DNA of 64,000 nucleotides from Paenibacillus sp. FSL R7-0273 (GCF_000758625.1 NZ_CP009283.1:2801501-2865500); one strand, 5' to 3'; shown: positions 26,153 to 33,850, counted from the first letter of the stretch. Numbers and translations: made by a program. Notes: generated by a model not told the origin, from the sequence alone.

Positions 26153-27493
26153 ATGGCACAGGAACAGCAGGTAATGAAATGGATCGATGAACATCAGGAC
26201 GAAATCCTCGGCTTTTTGCAGCAGCTCATTCAGATCCCGAGCGTTAATCCCTGGTTCTTCGACGAGCCGGGCCCGTCCAAGGAGAAGGAGGTGCAGGAAT
26301 TTCTCTCCCGTAAGCTTAAAGGGCTCGGTGCGGAAATCGAAATGTGGGAGCCGGTTGCGGATGACCTGAAGCAGTATGAGGGAATGGCCGGATATTATCC
26401 GGGGCGCGATTTTACCGGCAGACCGAATCTGGCAGCAACGTTCGGTAAAGGAACGGACGGCAAGTCGCTTCTGCTGTTCGGCCACATCGATGTTGTAATG
26501 GCAGGCTCGAAATGGACCGTAGACCCGTTCGAGGGCCAGATCATTGACGGCAAAATGTACGGCCGCGGCACCGTCGATATGAAGGGCGGCGTGGCCGCAA
26601 TGATTATGGCGGTAGAGGCTGTTCTGCGCAGCGGCCTGAAGCTGAAAGGCCCGGTTGTCGTGGGGACCGTTGTCGATGAGGAGGCCGGAGGCATGGGTGC
26701 GCTGGATTTCATCCACCACGGCTACCGGGCGGATGCCTGCATCCTGACTGAACCGACCTCCCTGACCATTGCGCCGCTATGCCGCGGCATTCTGTGGGGC
26801 AAGATCAAAATCCAGGGCCGCAGCGGGCATATTGAAATGCCGCAGGCTGACTGGAAGGACGGCGGAGCAGTCGATGCGATTAAGAAGGCGCGGTACATTC
26901 TGGATGCGTTCGACCGGCTGAATGAAAAGTGGGCTGTAAGCAAGACCCACCCGTATTTATCTATCCCTTGCCAGGTGCATGTAGCACAATTGAATGCCGG
27001 AGAGTACCCGACCTCCTTTGCCAATGAAGCGGAGATTGTCTTTAATGCCCAGTACCTCCCGTCGGAGCGTGACGAAAAGCTGGTCGGCGGCCATGTGAAA
27101 AAGGAGCTTATTGATTTCCTGCGCGAAACTGCCGGACAGGACCCGTGGCTTAGTGAGCATCTGCCGGAAATCGAGTGGATGGTGGATGCCGACTGTGCTG
27201 AAACCGATGTGGCTCATCCATTTGTGCAGACCTGTGTCCAGTCACTGCAGGCCATTGGCGAAGAGGGCAAGATCGAAGGACTCGGCTTCCATACCGATAT
27301 GGGCTGGCCGGTCAACGTCGGTATTCCGACGGTCAACTTCGGCCCCGGCGACCCGAGCCTGGCTCACCACAGCGACGAATTCACGCCAGCTGCTGAAGTG
27401 ATCCAGGCGGTCAAAATGATGGCCAAGACGATTATCGACTGGTGCGGTGCTGAAGAGGCTAATGAGAGAAGGCTTAATGATAAGACAACCTAA
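26153..27493 (+). CDS. M20-family metallopeptidase/amidohydrolase (ArgE/DapE/CPG2-like)
   Basis: A 446-residue zinc-dependent hydrolase of amide bonds. Metal-ligand motifs are in place: GHIDVVMAG (first His/Asp), GRGTVDMKGG (bridging Asp), VDEEAGGMGA (catalytic Glu plus ligand Glu), TEPTS, and HHSDEF near the C-terminus (last His). The lid/dimerisation domain starts around GRSGHIEMPQADW. It is longer than simple DapE and closest in layout to acetylornithine deacetylase/carboxypeptidase-like proteins. It lies 20 bases after the AllA-like gene in the sugar operon, so it probably removes an acyl, carbamoyl or amino-acid group from the imported compound. Confidence 0.85.
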   Translation: MAQEQQVMKWIDEHQDEILGFLQQLIQIPSVNPWFFDEPGPSKEKEVQEFLSRKLKGLGAEIEMWEPVADDLKQYEGMAGYYPGRDFTGRPNLAATFGKGTDGKSLLLFGHIDVVMAGSKWTVDPFEGQIIDGKMYGRGTVDMKGGVAAMIMAVEAVLRSGLKLKGPVVVGTVVDEEAGGMGALDFIHHGYRADACILTEPTSLTIAPLCRGILWGKIKIQGRSGHIEMPQADWKDGGAVDAIKKARYILDAFDRLNEKWAVSKTHPYLSIPCQVHVAQLNAGEYPTSFANEAEIVFNAQYLPSERDEKLVGGHVKKELIDFLRETAGQDPWLSEHLPEIEWMVDADCAETDVAHPFVQTCVQSLQAIGEEGKIEGLGFHTDMGWPVNVGIPTVNFGPGDPSLAHHSDEFTPAAEVIQAVKMMAKTIIDWCGAEEANERRLNDKTT

Positions 27494-27549
27494 AGACTGA
27501 TATTAAACGGGCAACGGCCTTATAACATACACGGAGGTGCCATTACAGC

Positions 27550-28278
27550 ATGAAAATTCTATTTGTCGGCGAATCCTGGGTGGTCCATATGATCCATACC
27601 AAAGGATATGACAGCTTTACTTCTACCAAATACGAGGAAGGAGCGACTTATCTGCTGTCCTGCCTGCGGGCAGAGGGAATTGATGTAACCTATATGCCGG
27701 CCCATGAGGTGCAGGTGCGGTTCCCGCAGACGCTTGAGGAGCTGAAAGCCTATGATGCCATCGTAATCAGTGATGTCGGCGCGAATACGTTCCTGCTGCA
27801 GAACCCGACCTTTTACCAGATGCAGATTATCCCTAATGCGCTGGACAACATTAAGGAGTATGTGGCCGGAGGCGGCGGGCTGCTGATGGTCGGCGGGTAC
27901 CTGACCTTTATGGGCATAGAGGGCAAAGCGAACTATGTAAACACTGTTCTGGCCGAGGTGCTGCCGGTTGTGATGCAGCCGGGCGATGACCGGGTGGAAA
28001 TGCCGGCCGGCTTCTCGCCGGTGGCGGCGCAGGAGCATCCGCTGGTAGGCTACGGCGGCTGGCCTCGGCTGCTCGGCTACAACAAGCTGGCTGCGAAGCC
28101 GGATGCTGCTGAGCTGCTGAGCTATAACGGCGATGCTATACTGACCGTGGGCACCTACGGCGAGGGCAAAACCGCCGCCTTTGCCAGCGACTGCTCCCCG
28201 CACTGGGGCTCGACGGAATTTATGGACTGGCAGCACTATTCGGCGTTCTGGTCTAATTTAGTCAAATCATTAAAATAG
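27550..28278 (+). CDS. Class-I glutamine-amidotransferase-like protein (PF07090-type, ThuA-like)
   Basis: A 242-residue Rossmann-like protein beginning MKILFVGESWVVHMIHTKGYD, with YDAIVISDVGANTFLL, a glycine-rich turn YVAGGGGLLMVGGY and FASDCSPHWGS near the end. The pattern matches the uncharacterised putative glutamine amidotransferase family. The nucleophilic elbow Cys of true GATases is not obvious, so amidotransferase activity is doubtful. It is the last gene of the LacI-regulated operon, 56 bases after the M20 gene, with CGGAGGTG before its ATG and a terminator after it. Its fold recalls the N-terminus of the secreted protein at 7668, but the two are not close in sequence. Confidence 0.75.
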   Translation: MKILFVGESWVVHMIHTKGYDSFTSTKYEEGATYLLSCLRAEGIDVTYMPAHEVQVRFPQTLEELKAYDAIVISDVGANTFLLQNPTFYQMQIIPNALDNIKEYVAGGGGLLMVGGYLTFMGIEGKANYVNTVLAEVLPVVMQPGDDRVEMPAGFSPVAAQEHPLVGYGGWPRLLGYNKLAAKPDAAELLSYNGDAILTVGTYGEGKTAAFASDCSPHWGSTEFMDWQHYSAFWSNLVKSLK

Positions 28279-28303
28279 CCCAAGCTGTACTAACAGCGAT
28301 ACT

Positions 28304-28342
28304 GATGAACCGTACCTTTTAAGGGCGGTTCATCTTTTTTTT
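28304..28342 (+). terminator. Terminator of the LacI-regulated operon
   Basis: GATGAACCG(T) from 28304 pairs with (G)CGGTTCATC ending at 28334, with a loop of about 11 bases, followed by eight Ts. It insulates the peptide cluster from the sugar operon. Confidence 0.85.
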
Positions 28343-28354
28343 ATGCTGAATTAA

Positions 28355-28390
28355 CTGTATTAATGAAGAATAATAAAGACATTAATACAG
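28355..28390 (+). promoter_or_regulatory. Perfect 11-bp inverted repeat upstream of the peptide-cluster promoter
   Basis: CTGTATTAATG (28355-28365) and CATTAATACAG (28380-28390) are exact inverse complements separated by 14 bases. No T run follows, so it is not a terminator. It lies about 60 bases upstream of the -35 box of the peptide operon, a good position for an activator or repressor dimer. No regulator gene is encoded inside the cluster. Confidence 0.65.
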
Positions 28391-28450
28391 ATAAATCATT
28401 ATATTTTATAAAAAAGAAATTTACCTAAAAATAATTATAATTGGATATGA

Positions 28451-28479
28451 TTGACAATTGGAAGGGGAGAAACTAATAT
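28451..28479 (+). promoter_or_regulatory. Sigma-A promoter of the peptide biosynthetic operon
   Basis: A consensus TTGACA (28451-28456), an exact 17-base spacer and TAATAT (28474-28479), in a very AT-rich stretch 66 bases before the precursor start. This is the best promoter match in the window. Confidence 0.8.
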
Positions 28480-28544
28480 AAGAACAACTCACATACTTAC
28501 ACATCGATTTTCTTTATGGATTATAGGGAAAGGAGGTGACAGAT

Positions 28545-28811
28545 ATGGCGGCAGTTGCTGTACAACAAACAGCAGGCTTATTTTCCGGCTTGCTCGAACG
28601 TATGGAGAATATTGATTTTGTTAAACAATTTGCCGATAACCCGGATGCTGCTTTGAGAGAAGCCGGATTGGGGATCAGCCTTGCTGACTTTACTAAGCAA
28701 TTAAGCGAGAATCCGCAATTATTTGAAGCGGTTGTCGGTAAGCTTTCCAATAATGTGGAGTTTATCAACAAATCGAACATTGCAATGAGTTCATGTGATC
28801 AGCCAAGATAA
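28545..28811 (+). CDS. Candidate RiPP precursor peptide (88 aa)
   Basis: A small peptide not recognised from any named family. The start was set at the ATG at 28545, which follows a perfect AAAGGAGGTG; the GTG at 28536 overlaps that site. Residues 1-70 look like a helical leader and contain two related segments, FADNPDAALREAGL (29-42) and LSENPQLFEAVVGKL (53-67), a D/E-N-P pattern reminiscent of Nif11/nitrile-hydratase-type leaders but not clearly one. The tail NVEFINKSNIAMSSCDQPR (70-88) is the likely core. It is polar, with one Cys (C84), two Ser just before it and a single Lys (K76). There is no double-glycine cleavage site. It is the first gene of the operon with three radical SAM enzymes, and a hairpin directly after it would favour excess precursor mRNA. 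Assignment as precursor is inference from size, position and context. Confidence 0.7.
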   Translation: MAAVAVQQTAGLFSGLLERMENIDFVKQFADNPDAALREAGLGISLADFTKQLSENPQLFEAVVGKLSNNVEFINKSNIAMSSCDQPR

Positions 28812-28830
28812 AATGTCTATTAACTGTTGA

Positions 28831-28864
28831 GCTGAGTATGGGATCTTCTCCATACTCAGCTTTT
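28831..28864 (+). terminator. Hairpin after the precursor gene (probable leaky terminator or processing site)
   Basis: A perfect 11-bp stem GCTGAGTATGG/CCATACTCAGC (28831-28841 and 28850-28860) with an 8-base loop and only four Ts, followed at once by the ribosome site of the next gene. Such elements between RiPP precursors and their enzymes usually allow partial readthrough and stabilise the precursor message. Confidence 0.75.
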
Positions 28865-28883
28865 AATTAAGGGAGCTGAATGT

Positions 28884-29759
28884 ATGGATGCGGAAATCTA
28901 CAGTACAGCTGCACTTTCCGATCTTGAGGAGATGTCACGGCTACAAATCCCGTTTATGAAAGAGCTGCCCGCTGAGCTTGAAGCATGGCATAGCGGACTA
29001 ATCAGATGGGAAGTACTCAAAATGAATGGCCTCATTATGGGATGTCACCGGACAGTGCTGCTTTCAGGATGGGGATTCTTATACGGGGTCTATGTCCGTC
29101 CTGAGAATCATAATATCTGGAGCTGTTATCAATTGGTCCAGCACACCGTAGACTCCCTTTCCGAATGTGTAACCGATGGCTTTATTACATGGATTGACGA
29201 CATGCCCTCCTGGAAATCGGTGATGATGAAGCGGCTGAAATTTAGTTCATCCGTCAGACCGGTCTACCGGCTGTTTTTTAAGGATGCCGGACTGCAGCGG
29301 CTGCGGCAGGCAGAGATTAAGGACAGCCTACTTCAGTGGCGGTGCGCTGTGCAAGGAGACAGTACCGCTATTGAGAGTCTAGCAGAAGCACAAAGCTCCT
29401 TTATTGATAGTGTCAATCTGAGCGGTGATTTTACCAATCCTGAATCAGGCTGGTTTGTCGGAGAGGATGAGCTGGGAATAGCCGCAGGCATCCGCTGGTG
29501 TATTTATGGAGATACATTGTTCGCAATGTTTACACTTTCCTCCAGACCTGAACTGGACATCACGGCGGCTATTGTAGAATTGCTGGCTGTGCTGAACCGC
29601 GACGGGCTAACTACATATAGAATAAACCTGGAGCATCAGCGGAAAATCACGCTCCTTCGTCTTTCGGGATTCTCGCCGTATACCAATGAGTGCGGCCATG
29701 AAACCCACTATCTTTTCAAATCCGTTAAAGGAAATGTCCTATGCGAAACTATAAGGTAA
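28884..29759 (+). CDS. Tandem GNAT-like acyltransferase (cluster enzyme)
   Basis: A 291-residue protein not closely recognised. Both halves have the strand-helix pattern of GNAT folds: the first with GWGFLYGVYVRPENHNIW then a long helix and FITWIDDMPSWKSVMMKRLKF, the second with SGWFVGEDELGIAAGIRW and LFAMFTLSSRPELDI followed by TYRINLEHQRKITLLRLSGF. The acetyl-CoA pyrophosphate loop (Q/RxxGxG) is not preserved in either half, so acyl-CoA may not be the donor. A carrier protein is encoded three genes downstream, which suggests transfer of a carrier-bound acyl or aminoacyl group to the peptide. GGGAG precedes the ATG by 8 bases. It overlaps the next gene by 19 bases. The fold assignment is tentative. 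Confidence 0.5.
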   Translation: MDAEIYSTAALSDLEEMSRLQIPFMKELPAELEAWHSGLIRWEVLKMNGLIMGCHRTVLLSGWGFLYGVYVRPENHNIWSCYQLVQHTVDSLSECVTDGFITWIDDMPSWKSVMMKRLKFSSSVRPVYRLFFKDAGLQRLRQAEIKDSLLQWRCAVQGDSTAIESLAEAQSSFIDSVNLSGDFTNPESGWFVGEDELGIAAGIRWCIYGDTLFAMFTLSSRPELDITAAIVELLAVLNRDGLTTYRINLEHQRKITLLRLSGFSPYTNECGHETHYLFKSVKGNVLCETIR

Positions 29760-31087
29760 TTCTGGTCAATCTTAATTCACTGCCGAATCTGGGATTCAGT
29801 CCGGTTTTCCCGGTAGGTGCCAATTACGTATGCTCACTGTTATCCGAAATGGGCGCAGAAGTTGATTTTATCGATTTTGTGCAGCGGCCGGACTTGCTGG
29901 AAACGCTGGATTTTTTGGAAAAAGAGTTCGACTGCATCGCATTCTCCATCAGAAACCTGGATTCCATGGAGCTGGACGGTGAATATCTGGTAGATTATTA
30001 TCTGAAAATCACAACCTTAATTATAGAGCAGGGCAGGCAACGGAATCCCGATGTGAAAATTCTTCTGGGAGGAAGCGCCTTTACCGCCTACCCTAAAGGA
30101 TTTGCTGAAGTATTTCCCTTTGATGCCGCTATAGACAGCGATACAGAGGAACGGTTATTCCAGTTTATCACTGGCCATATCGAAGAAATGCAAAATGATC
30201 AGCTTGCTGGTATTGGCAGTACCTGTCCTGAACGGTTTGCCTTCGAAATTAAGTATCAACCGGAGCTTGTGAAGGCTTATCTGGCAATTGGGGCGAAGCA
30301 GATCGGCATTCCAACCCGGTGCGGAGGCCGATGTCCGATGCAGTGCATTTATTGCTCTTACGGTTTGCTTGACCAGAATACCCATTATACCCGGCCTCTG
30401 CACCTTTTGCGTAATGAAATTATCCAGCTCTATCAAATCGGCGTAAGAGAGCTGTTCTTTACTGATTCTCTAATCAATATTTCACCTGGGCATGCCCGGA
30501 ATCTTTGTCTATTGCTGATTGAGCTTAATCTGCCGGAGCTTGAATGGACTGCATATGCCAGGCCGACCCGCAATGAAGAGTTTTTGAGGCTGGCGGCTCT
30601 TTCAGGCTGTAAGACCTTAAGTGTTTCGTTCGATACCTTTTCTCCCGCTATGCTGACAAACTTGAAAAAAGGCTTTTCTGTTCATACCATCAGCAGATTC
30701 ATAGCATTGTGCGCCGAATACAGAGTAAATCTTGTAGGTCTGCTGTTATTCGGCGGTCCCGGAGAAACAGAGCTGACTATTAAAGAAACCTGCGAGTTTG
30801 CCAACCGGTTTCTGGAGCCGGGTCAGCTTTTCTTTTCCTTTGGGATAAGGATCTCACCGGGAAGCGGACTGGAAACGCTGCTTGGGCAAACGGGCAATGA
30901 CCTGCTTATTCCGCACTTTCTGGGCTTCGATGAACGGATTTTTGACTTTGTGCTGACTCACCTGGACGGCAGATTCATTTCAATGAACCTTCTGCTCAAA
31001 ATCAGTAAATGGAGAGCAGCCTATAAGGCGATGACTTGTAAACAAACAGCACACCCCCAGCTCTCTATGGTCTGCCCAGAAAGCTGA
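29741..31087 (+). CDS. B12-binding-domain radical SAM enzyme (cluster enzyme)
   Basis: A 448-residue radical SAM protein. Residues 1-145 form a cobalamin-binding-like Rossmann domain (VILVNLNSLPNLGFSPVFPVGANYV, FDCIAFSIRNLDSMEL, KILLGGSAFTAYP) without the DxHxxG lower-ligand motif. The 4Fe-4S motif is C198, C202, C205 in CPMQCIYC (C194 lies four before). SAM-binding and barrel elements follow (ELFFTDSLINI, TLSVSFDTFSP, GLLLFGGPGETE). Members methylate unactivated carbons or do other B12-dependent radical chemistry on peptides and small molecules. The start follows AAAGGA and overlaps the GNAT-like gene by 19 bases. The substrate here is presumably the precursor peptide or the carrier-bound unit. 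Confidence 0.85.
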   Translation: MRNYKVILVNLNSLPNLGFSPVFPVGANYVCSLLSEMGAEVDFIDFVQRPDLLETLDFLEKEFDCIAFSIRNLDSMELDGEYLVDYYLKITTLIIEQGRQRNPDVKILLGGSAFTAYPKGFAEVFPFDAAIDSDTEERLFQFITGHIEEMQNDQLAGIGSTCPERFAFEIKYQPELVKAYLAIGAKQIGIPTRCGGRCPMQCIYCSYGLLDQNTHYTRPLHLLRNEIIQLYQIGVRELFFTDSLINISPGHARNLCLLLIELNLPELEWTAYARPTRNEEFLRLAALSGCKTLSVSFDTFSPAMLTNLKKGFSVHTISRFIALCAEYRVNLVGLLLFGGPGETELTIKETCEFANRFLEPGQLFFSFGIRISPGSGLETLLGQTGNDLLIPHFLGFDERIFDFVLTHLDGRFISMNLLLKISKWRAAYKAMTCKQTAHPQLSMVCPES

Positions 31088-31112
31088 GCTCCTGAAAAGA
31101 GGTGCAATCCGG

Positions 31113-32567
31113 ATGTACACATTTAATGACTACTTGGAGCTATGGGCCGGGAGCAGCGGCGGCAATCCTGCGGTGGCCGATGCCGAGCAGGAGCTGACTT
31201 ACAGTATGCTGCTGTGTAAGGTGCGCGAGCTGCAGGGCTATTTGCACTCACAGGGCTTGCACGAGGGGGATATTGTGGGGATATCGGCTCCGCGCAGTGT
31301 TTCCCTTGTCCTCCTGTATGTGGCTGCCATGGGACTTGGACTGTCTGTCGTTCCGCTTCCGGAGCAGGCAGCGGAAATCCGGCTGCAACAGATTTTATCC
31401 CTGATCCCGGTGAACGTTCTCATTCAATACGAAGGATACAGCCAGCCGGGCAGCAGGTCCTATGTAATAAGCAGAATCAGGCCTGCTAATGACGGCTATA
31501 TAAAAGAAACGGACAATGCGTTTATTCCATATCAATTGAACAACAGCTATGCAGGCTATACGTACTCCCCGTCAGAGGCCAATGCCAGTTACTATAATCT
31601 CACCTCAGGCTCTACCGGCGGAGTTAAAGCGGTAAGAACAGGGAGCCGGGAGATTATTATAAATGCGCTGCTTGTCAGCGAGCGTCTCCCTCTTAACACA
31701 GAAGACTGTTACTGCTGTCTGTTTGCCCCGGATATGCATCCCCATGAACTATTTACCAGACCTCTGCTGTTCGGAGCCCGGTGTCTGTTGTTAGCCAATC
31801 ACGAATTACGGAGCTTCGGGCATCATATGCGTGAGCGCCGGCTGACCCATTTGCTGGCTACTCCGCACACCTTGTCAAACCTGCTGAAAATATGCCAGAG
31901 CCGGGAAGACTGGCAGAGCATTAAATTCCTGCTGGGGACCGGGGAGAACGTTCCATATGACCTTAGGTTCAAATTCTATAGCAGGACGGGAAAAAAACTG
32001 ATTTCGGTATGGGGATGTACAGAGACAACGGGGATTGTACTGGTAATGCCTGAAGCTTTATTTCTGGAGGAAGGGGCTATACTGGGGCTTCCTGTGCCCG
32101 GATATGAGCTGATGATTGAACCGGAATGCGGTGAATTGCTGATACGCGGGGATAGCGTAATGAAGGGCTATTGGAATTATGAGGAACAGCAGCCTGTTGA
32201 TAAGGACGGCTACTATCATACGGGAGATACTGTTACCTGTCATCCTGGTGGTGTACTGGGGTTTACCGGCAGGACAGATTCTTTCATTAAAGCGGCGGGG
32301 AGAAAAATTTCACTGCATGAGCTGGAACAGCAAGTCCGGAGCCTGCCGGGTATAGCGGAAACAGCTGCAGTCTATTCGGATACAAGCCACACTGTAGGCA
32401 TTTTTTACTCGGTAAATACGGAATCAGGCAACCTGTACCCTGACATTCTTCTGCTGCTGAATGATGTCCTTACGCCTACTAAATTCCGTGTTATCCAATG
32501 TGCCGGATTGCCGAAGCTTACCAGCGGTAAAGTAAACAGAAAAGAACTGCAAGCAAAGCTTGAATAG
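31113..32567 (+). CDS. Free-standing adenylation (AMP-forming ligase) enzyme
   Basis: A 484-residue member of the acyl-CoA synthetase/NRPS adenylation superfamily. Core motifs: TSGSTGG phosphate loop at residues 164-170, SVWGCTETTG (A5), YHTGDT (A7), GRTDSFIKAAGRKISLHELE (A8) and the catalytic lysine K473 in LTSGKVNRKEL (A10). All catalytic residues are present. It is slightly short, consistent with a stand-alone enzyme that loads a separate carrier protein, encoded 12 bases downstream. The substrate-pocket code cannot be read safely by eye; the pocket lacks the obvious Asp of alpha-amino-acid A domains, so a carboxylic acid or non-alpha amino acid is possible. GAGGTG precedes the ATG. Confidence 0.85.
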   Translation: MYTFNDYLELWAGSSGGNPAVADAEQELTYSMLLCKVRELQGYLHSQGLHEGDIVGISAPRSVSLVLLYVAAMGLGLSVVPLPEQAAEIRLQQILSLIPVNVLIQYEGYSQPGSRSYVISRIRPANDGYIKETDNAFIPYQLNNSYAGYTYSPSEANASYYNLTSGSTGGVKAVRTGSREIIINALLVSERLPLNTEDCYCCLFAPDMHPHELFTRPLLFGARCLLLANHELRSFGHHMRERRLTHLLATPHTLSNLLKICQSREDWQSIKFLLGTGENVPYDLRFKFYSRTGKKLISVWGCTETTGIVLVMPEALFLEEGAILGLPVPGYELMIEPECGELLIRGDSVMKGYWNYEEQQPVDKDGYYHTGDTVTCHPGGVLGFTGRTDSFIKAAGRKISLHELEQQVRSLPGIAETAAVYSDTSHTVGIFYSVNTESGNLYPDILLLLNDVLTPTKFRVIQCAGLPKLTSGKVNRKELQAKLE

Positions 32568-32579
32568 GGGGCGCCCGGT

Positions 32580-32828
32580 ATGATATCCCAGGAATTTATT
32601 TATGAGCTTTTAGAACGTAAATTTTCTGTACAAACGGCAGGGATTCATAAAGACTCGAAGCTGCGGGATTTGGGTCTCGACAGCTTTGATATTTTCTTTT
32701 TCGTTGCAGAGCTGGAGAACAGGCTCGGCTGTAGTATTCCTGATCAGGATTTACTGTCTTTTCAGCGGCTTGGTGATGTCATTGACTATATGAATCGTAA
32801 TCAGGTGAAGGCGGGGGATAACGCTTGA
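32580..32828 (+). CDS. Acyl/peptidyl carrier protein
   Basis: An 82-residue carrier protein with the phosphopantetheine attachment site S35 in LRDLGLDSFDIFFFVAELE. The four-helix layout and acidic surface (DSKLRDLGLD, ELENRLGCSIPDQDL) are normal. It lies between the adenylation enzyme and a radical SAM enzyme, so it most likely carries the activated unit during radical modification or transfer. A phosphopantetheinyl transferase is not encoded in the window and would be a host enzyme. It ends in TTGA, overlapping the TTG start of the next gene. Confidence 0.9.
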   Translation: MISQEFIYELLERKFSVQTAGIHKDSKLRDLGLDSFDIFFFVAELENRLGCSIPDQDLLSFQRLGDVIDYMNRNQVKAGDNA

Positions 32829-33850
32829 ATAAAGATGAAATCATTCAGTTCTTAACGGCAGACGGAGAAGAGCAGCAGATGCTTTATGAAACAGCGAGAG
32901 GTGTCAGAGATAAGCAGTTTCCGGAAGGAGTCTGTATTAGAGGTGTCGTTGAGGTATGTAATCTTTGCCTGTGCAATTGCGATTATTGCCCGATGCGGCG
33001 GGATAATCTTAAAAACAACTCGCTGTTTACATTGAACGAGGAGGGAATTCTGGGTGCGGTTGAGCAAATGACGGATTGCGGAATCCGTACAGTGTTCCTG
33101 CAGGGCGGGGAAAATCCGGCAAATACCCGGGTAGCGGGAGGCGCTATCCGCAAAATCCGCTCCATGTACCGGGATGAAGTGAATATTATTCTGAACCTGG
33201 GTGTGAAGACGGCGGCAGAGTATGCGTACTTATACGAGCAGGGTGCGAACGGTTATATTCTCAAATTCGAAACAAGTGACCCCATCAATCATGAGCGGCT
33301 CCGGCATGAGGCTTTGGATAAAAGGATTGAGGCGATTCAGCTGCTGCTTGAGACCGGTTATGAGGTGGGCACCGGAATGATTATCGGTTTGCCCGGCCAG
33401 ACCATCGACAGCATCGCTGACGATATTCTGTTGGCTAAATCACTGAAGGTGCATATGTGCAGTGTGTCGCCTTTTTTGCCTGCAGCGCACACTCCGCTTG
33501 AGCGTTACAGCAGCGGTTCGATTGATCTGTCACTGAATGCTATATCTATTATGCGGATTTTACATCCGGAATGGCTGATTCCTTCCGTAAGCGCCCTGGA
33601 AAAAATCAGGATAGGAGGGCAAATTGCCGGACTGAATGCCGGAGCCAATGTAATCACGGTTAACTACACGCCCAAACAGGAATCCGGGAAATATCATATC
33701 TACGGTGAAAACCGGTTTGTAGTGACCCTCGGGCATGCTTTGCAGACCATAGCAGGCGCCGGTCTTCAGGCTGCCGCTGATTTACGCAAGCCGGCAGCAG
33801 GACCGAATGCTATTTCTAAGGAGACCAATCATGAGAGTATACCAAGCTAA
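32825..33850 (+). CDS. HydE/PylB/BioB-like radical SAM enzyme (cluster enzyme)
   Basis: A 341-residue radical SAM protein of the BioB/HydE/PylB branch. The cluster motif is C48, C52, C55 within CNLCLCNCDYC, with extra cysteines C45 and C50. The HydE-like blocks RTVFLQGGENPANT, LKFETSDPINHERLRH, GYEVGTGMIIGLPGQT and SVSPFLPAAHTPLE are easily matched to the HydE pattern. There is no hydrogenase or pyrrolysine gene here, so it is a paralogue recruited for another small-molecule rearrangement or desaturation, possibly on the carrier-bound unit. It starts with TTG (AAGGCGGGGG about 7 bases upstream), overlapping the carrier stop, and overlaps the next gene by 20 bases. Confidence 0.85.
   Translation: MNKDEIIQFLTADGEEQQMLYETARGVRDKQFPEGVCIRGVVEVCNLCLCNCDYCPMRRDNLKNNSLFTLNEEGILGAVEQMTDCGIRTVFLQGGENPANTRVAGGAIRKIRSMYRDEVNIILNLGVKTAAEYAYLYEQGANGYILKFETSDPINHERLRHEALDKRIEAIQLLLETGYEVGTGMIIGLPGQTIDSIADDILLAKSLKVHMCSVSPFLPAAHTPLERYSSGSIDLSLNAISIMRILHPEWLIPSVSALEKIRIGGQIAGLNAGANVITVNYTPKQESGKYHIYGENRFVVTLGHALQTIAGAGLQAAADLRKPAAGPNAISKETNHESIPS

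Noticed and set aside
28545-28811. Clear Nif11 or NHLP leader peptide
   Set aside because: The D/E-N-P segments are only vaguely similar; length and spacing do not match well enough to claim the family.
32825-33850. Biotin synthase
   Set aside because: The internal blocks match HydE/PylB-type enzymes better, and no biotin genes are nearby.
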